Of a stretch of DNA of 64,000 nucleotides, positions 26,418-34,513 are shown piece after piece; positions within the stretch are counted from its first letter, which is position 1, and each line of letters opens with the position of its first letter. The stretch comes from Oleidesulfovibrio alaskensis DSM 16109 (GTDB lineage: Bacteria > Desulfobacterota > Desulfovibrionia > Desulfovibrionales > Desulfovibrionaceae). A program made the translations under genes and the position numbers. The stretch lies in assembly GCF_000482745.1 (NCBI RefSeq), contig NZ_KI519494.1:315334-379333 (forward strand). Reading direction: 5' to 3'. The notes below the pieces were generated by a model, which was not told the origin of the DNA, did no database searches, and worked only from the letters and a program-made list of their open reading frames with translations.

Positions 26418-27941
26418 CTATTTGTCCTCCTGTTCTTTTTTGGCAAGTCTGTTCAGCGCATTGAGATACGCTTTTGCACTGGCTGTGATGATATCAGCAT
26501 CGGCACCGCGGCCTACCGCGGCACTGCCGTTTTCCTGCAGCTTGACTGTTACCTCGCCCTGCGCGTCGGTGCCGCCGGTGATGGCGTTGACCGAATAATG
26601 CCGCAGCTGCGGGGCACGTCCCACTATCTGTGATATGGCATTGAATACCGCGTCAATGGGACCCACGCCGAAGGTGGTGTGCTGACGGCGTTCGCCGCCC
26701 ACTTCCATGACAATGGCGGCGGAAGGGGGAACTCCCGTATCGCTGGCCTGCACGCTGAGGTGCACAAGCCGGAACATGTCGGGTATGCGGAACACCTCTT
26801 CAAGCACCAGCGCTTCCATATCTTCGTCGTAGATCTGTTTTTTTCTGTCGGCGAGCTTCTTTACGGCATCGAACACCAGCTGGGTCTGTTCCGGAGTCAG
26901 GCGGTAGCCGAGCTCTTCAAGCTTGCCGTTGATGGCGTTGCGGCCCGAGTGCTTGCCCAGAACGATTTCCGTCTTGGTGCGACCCACGGATTCCGGCGTC
27001 ATTATTTCGTATGTCTCGCGGTTTTTCAGCATGCCGTCCTGATGGATGCCTGACTCGTGCGCAAAGGCGTTGGCCCCTACAATGGCTTTGTTGGCGGGTA
27101 TGGGCTGCCCGATGATCATGGAAAGCAAGCGGCAGGCAGGGAAAAGCTGCTCTGACTTTATTCCTGTTTCCATGTCGTAGTAAGCATGCCGTGTCCGCAG
27201 GGACATGACAAGTTCTTCCAGCGCGGCGTTGCCGGCACGTTCGCCTATGCCTGATACGGTGACCTCTGCCTGCCGTGCACCTGCTTTGAGCGCGGCCAGC
27301 GTGTTGGCCACCGCCAGACCGAGGTCGTTGTGGCAGTGGACGGAAAAGACGGCCTTGTGGCTGTTGCGCGCGTTTTCCATGACATAACGCACCAGTGCGC
27401 CGAATTCGTCCGGTTGCGCATAGCCCACGGTGTCGGGAATGTTGATGGTGGTGGCACCGGCGTCAATGGCGGTTTCCACAACGCGGGTAAGAAAATCCCA
27501 GTCGGAACGCGATGCGTCTTCGGCGCTGAATTCCACATTGGAGCACAGGCCTGCGGCATACCGCACTGCGTCGCGCGCCATTTCCAGCACCTGTTCGGGC
27601 GATTTGCGCAGTTTGTACTGCATATGCACCGGCGAGGTGGCGATAAAGGTGTGAATACGCGGATGTGCTGCGTTTCTGATGGCTGCCCATGCGTGGTCGA
27701 TGTCGGGCTGCACGGCGCGGCACAGACCGGCGACCTGTGCATTTTTCACGGTGGCGGCTATGGTTTTCACAGCTTCAAAGTCGCCTTTGCTGGCAGCCGG
27801 AAAGCCGGCCTCCATAATGTCCACACCGACCATTTCCAGCTGGCGGGCCAGCTGCACCTTTTCATGAATGTTCATGGTGGCGCCGGGCGACTGTTCGCCG
27901 TCGCGCAACGTGGTGTCGAAAATGTACAATCTGTCAGCCAT
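26418..27941 (-). CDS. leuA: 2-Isopropylmalate synthase
   Basis: 507 residues. The catalytic TIM barrel begins FDTTLRDGEQSPGATM and contains the HCHNDLGLAVAN metal site; the C-terminal third is the LeuA allosteric (leucine-binding) domain with residues such as GEVTVKLQENG. It is the first committed enzyme of leucine synthesis and the first gene of the cluster. The 169-nt region between it and pssA contains a ribosome site (TAGGAG) but no leader peptide or terminator-antiterminator that I can recognise. Confidence 0.96.
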   Translation of the reverse strand: MADRLYIFDTTLRDGEQSPGATMNIHEKVQLARQLEMVGVDIMEAGFPAASKGDFEAVKTIAATVKNAQVAGLCRAVQPDIDHAWAAIRNAAHPRIHTFIATSPVHMQYKLRKSPEQVLEMARDAVRYAAGLCSNVEFSAEDASRSDWDFLTRVVETAIDAGATTINIPDTVGYAQPDEFGALVRYVMENARNSHKAVFSVHCHNDLGLAVANTLAALKAGARQAEVTVSGIGERAGNAALEELVMSLRTRHAYYDMETGIKSEQLFPACRLLSMIIGQPIPANKAIVGANAFAHESGIHQDGMLKNRETYEIMTPESVGRTKTEIVLGKHSGRNAINGKLEELGYRLTPEQTQLVFDAVKKLADRKKQIYDEDMEALVLEEVFRIPDMFRLVHLSVQASDTGVPPSAAIVMEVGGERRQHTTFGVGPIDAVFNAISQIVGRAPQLRHYSVNAITGGTDAQGEVTVKLQENGSAAVGRGADADIITASAKAYLNALNRLAKKEQEDK

Positions 27942-28110
27942 GGGATACTCCTACGGCTATGCGGCTTTATGTGCCGCTATTTCAGGGCTTGGAGGAGTCG
28001 GGTTCGTCTTCCCTGCATCACGTGGCCTGCGGGCTTATGATGCGCGTAGAGTCCCGGGAAGACTCCGCTTCCGGGTATCTGACGATGCGCTTGCTATCGG
28101 ACAATCCTGA

Positions 28111-28860
28111 TTAGGATAGGTCGCGTAGCAGCTTGGGATGACGGCGGGGTAGGATAATGAGAGTGTATACGGGGCCGGAAATGAGATAGCCCGCGAATAC
28201 GAGGAACCCGAGGAGTTTGGGATCCGAAATAATGAGAACGAACAGCAGAATGGCCGAAACCATGGAGCTGAACGGATGAGCCTTGATAAGGCCGTATTCT
28301 TTGAATGATGCGTACCGGAACCGGCTGACCATCAGGAAGCCGAGAACGAACGTGATGCCGAGGCAGAATGCGGGGAACGCAGCTGCAAAGGTCTCGGGCA
28401 CGTAGATGCTGAAGAATACCAGCGAGGAAAGGGTGCATCCGGCTGCGGGTATGGGCAGCCCGATGAAGAATTTTTTGGGTGTGACAGCCGTGGAAATATT
28501 GAAACGGGCAAGGCGCAGCGCACCGCAGGCCGCAAAAAGAAACGCCACGGCAATGCCGAGCCGTCCGTACGCGTGCAGCTGCCATGAGTACATCATGAAC
28601 GCGGGCGTGACCCCGAAAGCCACAAGGTCTGCCAGCGAGTCGAACTGCACGCCGAATTCACTGGCGCTGTTGGTCAGGCGGGCAACCTTGCCGTCCAGCC
28701 CGTCCATAAGGGCGCTGAAGAGAATGGCCAGAGCACACATTTCCACACGTCCTTCCGCAGCCCACAGAATACCGAGGAAGCCGGCGAACAGGCTTGCCGT
28801 GGTAAACAGGTTGGGAAGAATGTACACCCCTCTGCGGGTGGGAGTGGTCTGTGTGTCCAT
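28111..28860 (-). CDS. pssA: CDP-diacylglycerol-serine O-phosphatidyltransferase
   Basis: 249 residues with about seven hydrophobic helices. The CDP-alcohol phosphotransferase motif DGLDGKVAR is followed at the expected spacing by the conserved FDSLAD aspartates. It makes phosphatidylserine in the inner membrane, the substrate of the decarboxylase encoded 36 nt upstream. Confidence 0.94.
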   Translation of the reverse strand: MDTQTTPTRRGVYILPNLFTTASLFAGFLGILWAAEGRVEMCALAILFSALMDGLDGKVARLTNSASEFGVQFDSLADLVAFGVTPAFMMYSWQLHAYGRLGIAVAFLFAACGALRLARFNISTAVTPKKFFIGLPIPAAGCTLSSLVFFSIYVPETFAAAFPAFCLGITFVLGFLMVSRFRYASFKEYGLIKAHPFSSMVSAILLFVLIISDPKLLGFLVFAGYLISGPVYTLIILPRRHPKLLRDLS

Positions 28861-28896
28861 TGTCTCGTTATTCCTTGCGGGGTGTTGTCCGGCGCA

Positions 28897-29553
28897 TTAT
28901 TCCGCCGGTTGCTCCTTTTTTGCGGCCAGTACTGTCTGCCCTGCAAAAACGGTTTCACCCACTGTGACCTTTGGTTCATACTCTTCCGGCAGGTAAACGT
29001 CAACCCGCGAACCGAACCTGATCATGCCGCAGCGTTCGCCGCGTCTGAGCGTGTCGCCTTCTTCCACCCTGCATACTATGCGTCTGGCGATGAGTCCGGC
29101 TATCTGCACCATGCTCCAGCGCAGGCCGTCGGCGTCCACTATGTCATAGGCGCAGCGTTCATTGTCAGTCGAAGCTTTGTCCCACGACGCATTGAAGTAC
29201 TTGCCCGGATGGTAGGCAATGCTCTGCACGGTGCCGCTGACCGGAAAGCGGTTTACATGCACGTTGAAGACATTCATGAAAATGCAGACGCACATGCGCG
29301 GTTCTCCGGTGAAAGGGTCGGGCATGGGCTGCACTTTTATGATGCGGCCGTCTGCGGGGCTTACCCCTGCGCCGGGGGCCGAAGGCACCACCCTTTCCGG
29401 ATCGCGGAAAAAATGCACGCTGAACCAGCACAGCAGCAGAAACACAACGGCCATGAACCAGCAGTCGATGATGGCGAAGACCAGTGCGGCAAGCGCGGTC
29501 AGACCGATGACGGGAAAACCTTCAGGCGTTATGGAATGGGTAGCTTTCTGCAT
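28897..29553 (-). CDS. psd: Phosphatidylserine decarboxylase, short form
   Basis: 218 residues from the ATG at 29553 (MQKATHSITPEG), which has a CAGGAA site; longer in-frame versions add a non-conserved extension. The self-cleavage Gly-Ser that yields the pyruvoyl group is in IRFGSRVDVYLP near the C-terminus, as in the short archaeal/anaerobe class. Two hydrophobic segments near 15-50 anchor it. It precedes pssA by 36 nt, so phosphatidylethanolamine synthesis is one unit. Confidence 0.93.
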   Translation of the reverse strand: MQKATHSITPEGFPVIGLTALAALVFAIIDCWFMAVVFLLLCWFSVHFFRDPERVVPSAPGAGVSPADGRIIKVQPMPDPFTGEPRMCVCIFMNVFNVHVNRFPVSGTVQSIAYHPGKYFNASWDKASTDNERCAYDIVDADGLRWSMVQIAGLIARRIVCRVEEGDTLRRGERCGMIRFGSRVDVYLPEEYEPKVTVGETVFAGQTVLAAKKEQPAE

Positions 29554-29645
29554 GATGATGTTCCTGCCGGAACCTGTCTCCGGCACAGCTGTGTGAGGTT
29601 GAACGGTAGCAATCGGTATGTCAAAACGCGGCAAAAGGCAATGCG

Positions 29646-30296
29646 TTATCGTGCGCAGGCTTCCAGCCGCAGTTCCGGTATATGTGCGGTAAGCCCTTTG
29701 TAAAACGCCTCGTAGCTGGTATACAGCAGGGTGTTGAGCCCGCGTGATGCCGCTCTGCCGATGTGCCCTGCGTTGTCGTCGATAAAGAGCGCGCGGTCCG
29801 GCCGTACACCGGTGCGCTGGCAGATGAAGTCGAAAAAATCTGTGCTGCGCTTGTTCATGCCCACACGGTATGAATTGAATACCAGATCGAACTGTGCGTA
29901 GATGCGGTGTGCGGCGTCCAGTTCTTCCAGCCAGTTTGTCTGGTCGCTGGCGATGACGGCGCGTATGCCCGCGCAGCGCACTGCGTTGACGGCATCAAGC
30001 ATGTACAGGCGGATGAGAAACCGCGAGAGTATGGCCTCGCGCAGCTCTTCGTCCGGTGCTTCAATTCCGGTGCGGCGGCGCAGTTCCTGCCAGAATCCGG
30101 CCTCTGTCATCTTGCCGTTGACGTAGCCGCCGTTGTAGCAGATGTCCGTGGCATGGGCGAGCAGCTCTCCGGAGGCTATTCCGAAACGGTTTTCCAGCGC
30201 ATGCAGGCCGTTGACGAAACCCTCTTCGGCAATGACGCCCCCGAAGTCGAAAAATACAACATCAAGGCCGTGGCGGGTGGTATGGTCTGCGCACAT
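29646..30296 (-). CDS. HAD-family hydrolase
   Basis: 216 residues from ATG 30296 with GGAG upstream. Motif I is VVFFDFGGV, with a Gly rather than Asp at the +2 position, as in the YihX-like HAD phosphatases. Motif II is VIASDQTNW and the acidic motif IV is ALFIDDNAGHI. Soluble and cytoplasmic; substrate probably a small phosphorylated sugar or nucleotide, but this is not determined. Divergent from the DUF523 gene by 64 nt. Confidence 0.85.
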   Translation of the reverse strand: MCADHTTRHGLDVVFFDFGGVIAEEGFVNGLHALENRFGIASGELLAHATDICYNGGYVNGKMTEAGFWQELRRRTGIEAPDEELREAILSRFLIRLYMLDAVNAVRCAGIRAVIASDQTNWLEELDAAHRIYAQFDLVFNSYRVGMNKRSTDFFDFICQRTGVRPDRALFIDDNAGHIGRAASRGLNTLLYTSYEAFYKGLTAHIPELRLEACAR

Positions 30297-30360
30297 GGTG
30301 CATGATCTCCGCTTGCTGGTGGTTTTGCCCCAGTATAACCCATAGCAGGAAAAGCGCAAC

Positions 30361-31335
30361 ATGACTGAACGCATACGCATCGGTATCAGTTCGTGCCTTC
30401 TGGGCAACAAGGTCCGGCACGACGGCGGACATAAGTTCGACTCGTACATAGTGAACGTGCTGGGGCGGTATCTTGATTTTGTTCCCGTGTGTCCCGAGGT
30501 GGAATGCGGGCTGCCCACCCCGCGTGAACCCATGCGGCTGGCCGGTGATGTGCACAGTCCGCGTCTGATGACCAGCAAGACATGGCAGGACAAGACGGAA
30601 CAGATGCAGACCTGGGCGGACAGCAAGGTGCGCGAACTGGAAGAACAGGGCCTGTGCGGATTCATATTCAAACGCGGCTCGCCTTCTTCCGGCATGGAGC
30701 GGGTCAAGGTGTATCCTTTCACCGACCCGCGTGAGGTAAAGAACGTGGGCGCGCCCGTGCTCAAAGGCTCGGGGCTGTTTGCCAGAACGTTCATGGAGCA
30801 TTTTCCGCTGCTGCCCGTGGAAGAGGAAGGCCGGCTGAACGACCCCGTGCTGCGTGAAAACTTCATAGAACGGCTGTTTGTGGTGCGCCGCTGGTACGAC
30901 CTGCTGGAATCAGGCATGGCACCCGGTGCGGTGGTGGAGTTTCATACACGCCATAAACTGCTTCTGCTGGCACATTCCACACAGAAATACCGCGAAATGG
31001 GCAGGCTGGTTGCCGCCGTGCGCGAATACAGCCCGGAGCAGTTCCGCACGGAATACCGCAGGCTGCTTATGGAAGCTCTTTCGGTACGTGCCACCGCGGG
31101 CAGGCATGCCAATGTGCAGCAACATATAATGGGCTATTTCCGCAGGCAGCTTACAACAGATGAAAAGCAGGAACTGGTCGAAATCATAGACCGGTACCGT
31201 AACGGTCTTGTACCGTTGATAGTGCCTGTAACCATGCTGAATCATTATGTGCGTAAATACGGTGACGAGTATCTTGCCGGGCAGTACTATCTTAACCCGC
31301 ATCCGGTGGAACTGAAGCTGCGTAACCACATCTGA
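30361..31335 (+). CDS. DUF523-DUF1722 (YbgA-like) protein
   Basis: 324 residues in two domains. The N-terminal DUF523 domain (1-145) has conserved cysteines in SSCLLGNKVRHDG and CPEVECGLPTPRE and the FKRGSPSSG loop. The C-terminal DUF1722 domain (about 185-305) has HTRHKLLLLAHS and a region ending HYVRKYG. DUF1722 is found next to photolyase genes in E. coli (ybgA); some DUF523 proteins act in tRNA or nucleotide chemistry but no function is settled for this fusion. Start supported by AGGAAA. Confidence 0.85.
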   Translation: MTERIRIGISSCLLGNKVRHDGGHKFDSYIVNVLGRYLDFVPVCPEVECGLPTPREPMRLAGDVHSPRLMTSKTWQDKTEQMQTWADSKVRELEEQGLCGFIFKRGSPSSGMERVKVYPFTDPREVKNVGAPVLKGSGLFARTFMEHFPLLPVEEEGRLNDPVLRENFIERLFVVRRWYDLLESGMAPGAVVEFHTRHKLLLLAHSTQKYREMGRLVAAVREYSPEQFRTEYRRLLMEALSVRATAGRHANVQQHIMGYFRRQLTTDEKQELVEIIDRYRNGLVPLIVPVTMLNHYVRKYGDEYLAGQYYLNPHPVELKLRNHI

Positions 31336-31386
31336 CGGGTGCCGGAAAAAAAATGCACCGGAACGCTTATAGTTTCACTATCCTTC

Positions 31387-31415
31387 TTGTCATGAATACT
31401 TGAACCATGTATGTA
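31387..31415 (+). promoter_or_regulatory. Sigma-70-type promoter of the HU-like gene
   Basis: TTGTCA (31387-31392) and TATGTA (31410-31415) are 17 nt apart, ending 45 nt before the start codon. Confidence 0.5.
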
Positions 31416-31459
31416 GTTTATAGTGGTACTTGCGGTAATTGACTCTTAGGAGGAACCTT

Positions 31460-31735
31460 GTGAACAAGAGCGAACTGGTAAAGACACTGGCTGAGGACTA
31501 CAACCTGTCTCAAGATGAGGCCGTGGCGGTGGTCAACACCTTTTTCGACTCCGTGCGCGAAGCACTGGTAGCCGGAGACAGGGTTGAAATCCGCGGCTTC
31601 GGTTCCTTCAAGGTCAAGGAATACAAGGGCTATGTGGGGCGCAACCCCAAAACGGGAGACAGCGTGAAGGTGTCGCCCAAGCGTCTGCCCGTATTCCGTG
31701 CCGGTAAAGAAATGAAGGAACTGGTCAACCCCTGA
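31460..31735 (+). CDS. HU/IHF-family nucleoid protein
   Basis: 91 residues from a GTG start behind TAGGAGGA (NKSELVKTLAEDY). It has the helical dimer region followed by the HU signature FGSFKVKEYKGYVGRNPKTG and the DNA-binding arm. It binds and bends DNA as a dimer. I do not separate HU from IHF with confidence; the arm and length fit HU. Sigma-54 promoters nearby often need such bending proteins, but a link is not shown by the sequence. Confidence 0.93.
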   Translation: MNKSELVKTLAEDYNLSQDEAVAVVNTFFDSVREALVAGDRVEIRGFGSFKVKEYKGYVGRNPKTGDSVKVSPKRLPVFRAGKEMKELVNP

Positions 31736-31817
31736 TTCCGGCCTTACTCCGCGCGCCTGCCGTTTTGCGGTGCGTGCCGTGTCTGTCCGGTCCGGTATCG
31801 GGAAAGGGCTTCCTGTC

Positions 31818-32456
31818 ATGTCCGGATACAGTGCGGAACAGCGCGCCGCCATGCAGTGCATGTCGCTGGCCCGTCATGGTTTACCCCATGCGCTGGCCGA
31901 CTGCGGACTGCCTCATGTACATCTGAAGATAGGCGAGGGCATCGTCACGCGGCGGGCATTGCTTATCTCCACTGTGCTGGGGTCTTGTGTTTCGGTCACG
32001 TTTTTTAGCCGCAGACTGCAGCTGGCGGGCATCTTTCATGCAATGCTGCCGGTGATCACGCAAAGCTACCGGCCCTGTAACGAGCCGTGCCGGTTTGTTG
32101 ATTCGGCCATAGAGGCGGTGTACGGCAACTTTGAAAAGCGCGGCCTGCATCCCGAAGAGGTGGAGGTGAAGCTGTTCGGCGGCGCCTTCAGCATGGGGCT
32201 GCGCGAAGAACATCCTGACCGGTGCATGATAGATGTGGGCGGGCGTAATGTGCTGACCGCGCGTGAGGTTCTGGCCGCCAAAGGGCTGGAGATACGCAGC
32301 GAACAGGTGCAGGGCACGCGTGGCCGCAAGCTGCTTTTCAATACGCGTACGGGCGAAGTGTGGGTGAAGCTGCTGAACAACGCGGCCAACCAGCTTGCCC
32401 GCAGGCAGGAAGAACAGGCCAGAGCGCAGAGCGCCCGCGGATGTTCTCTGGACTGA
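31818..32456 (+). CDS. cheD: Chemoreceptor glutamine deamidase CheD
   Basis: 212 residues from ATG 31818 (MSGYSAEQRAAM); a GTG 48 nt upstream is also possible because the ribosome site is weak in both cases. The CheD catalytic triad regions are present: Cys in LGSCVSV, His in GIFHAMLP and the FGGAFSM strand. It deamidates glutamines on chemoreceptors and assists CheC. No other chemotaxis gene is in the window, so it is an isolated member. Confidence 0.9.
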   Translation: MSGYSAEQRAAMQCMSLARHGLPHALADCGLPHVHLKIGEGIVTRRALLISTVLGSCVSVTFFSRRLQLAGIFHAMLPVITQSYRPCNEPCRFVDSAIEAVYGNFEKRGLHPEEVEVKLFGGAFSMGLREEHPDRCMIDVGGRNVLTAREVLAAKGLEIRSEQVQGTRGRKLLFNTRTGEVWVKLLNNAANQLARRQEEQARAQSARGCSLD

Positions 32457-32493
32457 CGTGCGGCTGGCGCGCGTATTATGCGACAGAAATACG

Positions 32494-32526
32494 AAAGCCC
32501 GTCCGGAGTTTCCGGACGGGCTTTTT
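32494..32526 (+). terminator. Intrinsic terminator after cheD
   Basis: A 14-bp stem (AAAGCCCGTCCGGA with its complement), a 3-nt loop and a run of five T residues, 38 nt past the cheD stop. Confidence 0.92.
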
Positions 32527-32654
32527 GTGTACGGCAGCGGGCATTGCCGGAGGTTCGGGTATGCAGAAACCGGCCGTGTACCGGTGCTGCGCCGCAGGCG
32601 GGGACTGCCTGTTCTGCCTGCGGGCGTATGTCACCGGTAGCGGGCGGAATGATT

Positions 32655-33500
32655 TTACGGGTGGTTGTTGTATTTGTCCTGTGTGTGTTCGCTGCCGGAG
32701 TGGCAGGGAGCACAGTCCATCTTGCCTTTCACTATGGGCGATTCTTTGCCGGCACCGTGGCAGCTGCCGCAGTATTCCACCGATTCAGGTGTCTTATGCT
32801 CGACCACAAATGCGCCTGTCTGTTTGGCGTTCATTATTTCAACTGCTTTTTTGGCCACGTCGGCAGTTATGCGTGCACAGCGTTCGCTGCGCTCTTTGCT
32901 CTTTTCGGCTATGCCGGTTTCGTAGCACCATTTGCTCACAGAAACGTGGCACAGCGGCGAATGGGCTATGCTGGTGGGCAGGTCGCCGGCAAAGCCTTTG
33001 GCTGCGGTGCCGGGGTTGTAAATGGGGAACGCGGTCTGCTCGTACCAGCGGTACAGTTCGGTCACCATGGGGTCGCGTTCCTTGCGTCCCCAGAACAGAG
33101 CGTATGCGCTGGCACCGCCCAGAAGGGCGCCGCAGATGGTTGCCCATCCTGAAATTCCGCTTTTGCCCACTTCGAGCATGCTGAAGGGGAACTGGTTATA
33201 CGGTGCGCCGTATTTTTCGGCCATCATGCCTACAATGCCGTAGAACACGCCGTAACCGCAGCCGAAACCTTTGTGCCAGTAACCGTCGTACGCGGCAACG
33301 GCGCATTCTTCAGGGTCAAGAATGTGCGGCTGCCACGAAAACGGCTGTTCCTCGAACTGAAACCGTGCCGCGGTGCCGGGTGCCGCCGCATGCGCCTGTC
33401 CGGTCATGCCGCCTGCCACCAGCGTTCCGCCTGCCACTGCACCAGCCATCAGGCTGCCGCCGACTACACCAAGAGCCTGTCGTCTGCTTATTTTGGTCAT
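32655..33500 (-). CDS. Split-Soret cytochrome c
   Basis: 281 residues beginning with a Tat signal (SRRQALGVVGG, twin Arg at 6-7, cleavage near AHA), so exported folded. Two haem c motifs, CGSCH at 244-248 and CAPCH at 263-267, lie at the C-terminus. Several other cysteines (GFGCGYG, ATICGAL, PLCHVS, WCYE) fit the non-haem iron-sulfur centre reported for the D. desulfuricans split-Soret cytochrome, a dimer with stacked haems. The ATG at 33500 has GGGAG; upstream in-frame codons would bury the Tat signal. A consensus sigma-54 promoter lies 71-86 nt upstream. Physiological role is unclear, possibly nitrate- or stress-related electron transfer. Confidence 0.9.
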   Translation of the reverse strand: MTKISRRQALGVVGGSLMAGAVAGGTLVAGGMTGQAHAAAPGTAARFQFEEQPFSWQPHILDPEECAVAAYDGYWHKGFGCGYGVFYGIVGMMAEKYGAPYNQFPFSMLEVGKSGISGWATICGALLGGASAYALFWGRKERDPMVTELYRWYEQTAFPIYNPGTAAKGFAGDLPTSIAHSPLCHVSVSKWCYETGIAEKSKERSERCARITADVAKKAVEIMNAKQTGAFVVEHKTPESVEYCGSCHGAGKESPIVKGKMDCAPCHSGSEHTQDKYNNHP

Positions 33501-33570
33501 GTTGAGTCTCCCTTTGCTCTGAATCAGCTTCCGGCGGGCACCGGAAGGTAGTGATTTGTGCAAGGGAATG

Positions 33571-33586
33571 TGCAACGTGCGTGCCA
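33571..33586 (-). promoter_or_regulatory. Sigma-54 promoter of the split-Soret cytochrome gene
   Basis: The minus strand reads TGGCACGCACGTTGCA, which matches the sigma-54 consensus TGGCACG-N4-TTGCA at every conserved base. Transcription should start near 33560, giving a 60-nt leader. Confidence 0.88.
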
Positions 33587-33609
33587 GCTTGTGAAAAATG
33601 TGAACAAGC
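33587..33609. promoter_or_regulatory. Inverted repeat next to the sigma-54 promoter
   Basis: GCTTGT and ACAAGC form a perfect 6-bp inverted repeat 11 nt apart, touching the -24 side of the promoter. A repressor or other regulator could bind here. Confidence 0.35.
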
Positions 33610-33693
33610 ACGGTATTTCATGCGGTTAGCGTATATTCTTCGATACAGAGGCGTTTTCCGGTGCCGTGTTGCCTGCATAGTCAGTATGACACA

Positions 33694-33711
33694 TGTAAAC
33701 AGTTGTTTGCA
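33694..33711. promoter_or_regulatory. 18-bp palindrome upstream of the split-Soret promoter
   Basis: TGTAAACA-GT-TGTTTGCA is a palindrome with one mismatch, about 140 nt upstream of the predicted start, where an enhancer-binding activator would be expected. The rest of the 561-nt gap 33501-34061 holds the promoter above, four copies of TGTGCAA (33557, 33569, 33796, 33809) and a GCTGATGCGG inverted repeat (33981-34014). I see no gene in it. Confidence 0.45.
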
Positions 33712-34061
33712 TTTCAGGGGTGAAGCCGTGGTATAATCATCATAAATGGTGCTGTTTTCTGTCGTAGAGAGGAAAAGAGGCAGGAGTTGAATCATTGTGC
33801 AACGAATATGTGCAATCTTGTGTTTGCAGTGTGTGCTTTTTTCGCCGCATGTGCTTGTGAAAAAGGTAAAGATCGGTACGCTGAATTGGGGGCGGCGCCA
33901 TTATATCCGGCAGGCGGACGGGGCGGTCCGGTCCGGAAATAGCGCATGGCGGTCAGACGGGGGCTGCGCCGGTTCCGGCTGCTGATGCGGCGCGGCATGC
34001 CGCACCGCATCAGCGGAAGTTATTCATGGCAGGACGGAGTATCCGGCAATACCGGTAAAGG

Positions 34062-34406
34062 TCAGAAGGTAAGCTGCTTCCAGTCAGACTGAAGCATGTG
34101 CGTCACCGCTTCTCCCACATACAGTACGTCCAGTCCCAGAGTTTCCAGCCTTCCTGCTATTCCGTAGCTTTCTGCGCAGGCGCGGCAGGCCCACAGTTCT
34201 ACTCCCGCATCCTGCAGACGCGGCAGTTCTGCCTGCACGGAAGGGTCTTCCGCCAGCAGGCGGGCACTGGGGCCCCAGGCTATGAGACGCACGTGGTCCC
34301 ACCAGCCTTTGCGCAGACTGTTGACCGCGTACATAAAGACAAGATTGTGAGCTGTTTCCGCATTGCAGCTGCTCCAGATGATAAAAAGTTTTCTGCCGGT
34401 ATCCAT
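34062..34406 (-). CDS. DsrE-family protein
   Basis: 114 residues from ATG 34406 with GGGAGA upstream. The fold pattern of DsrE/YchN-like proteins is visible: an N-terminal strand (KLFIIWSS), NLVFMYAVNSLRKGWWDHVRLI, and a Cys-containing segment WACRACAESYG around residue 75. Related proteins carry sulfur in tRNA or dissimilatory pathways; other members have no known role. The Cys pair (CRAC) is a possible sulfur carrier site. Single gene, 107 nt downstream of the Pat-like gene. Confidence 0.75.
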   Translation of the reverse strand: MDTGRKLFIIWSSCNAETAHNLVFMYAVNSLRKGWWDHVRLIAWGPSARLLAEDPSVQAELPRLQDAGVELWACRACAESYGIAGRLETLGLDVLYVGEAVTHMLQSDWKQLTF

Positions 34407-34513
34407 GTGTTCTCCCTGTGGGTGCGACATGCTGCCTGTTGTGCTGTCCGGCGGCTGTGCATGGCCTTTTTGTCCTGCCGCATGGCCGCCGGAGCCGCGG
34501 AAAGAGTATGCGG

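Noticed and set aside
27942..28110. Leucine leader peptide or T-box before leuA
   Set aside because: No run of Leu codons, no T-box sequence and no terminator hairpin could be found.
33797..33985. A 62-codon plus-strand frame in the split-Soret upstream region
   Set aside because: No ribosome site of note, odd composition, and it lies over regulatory repeats.
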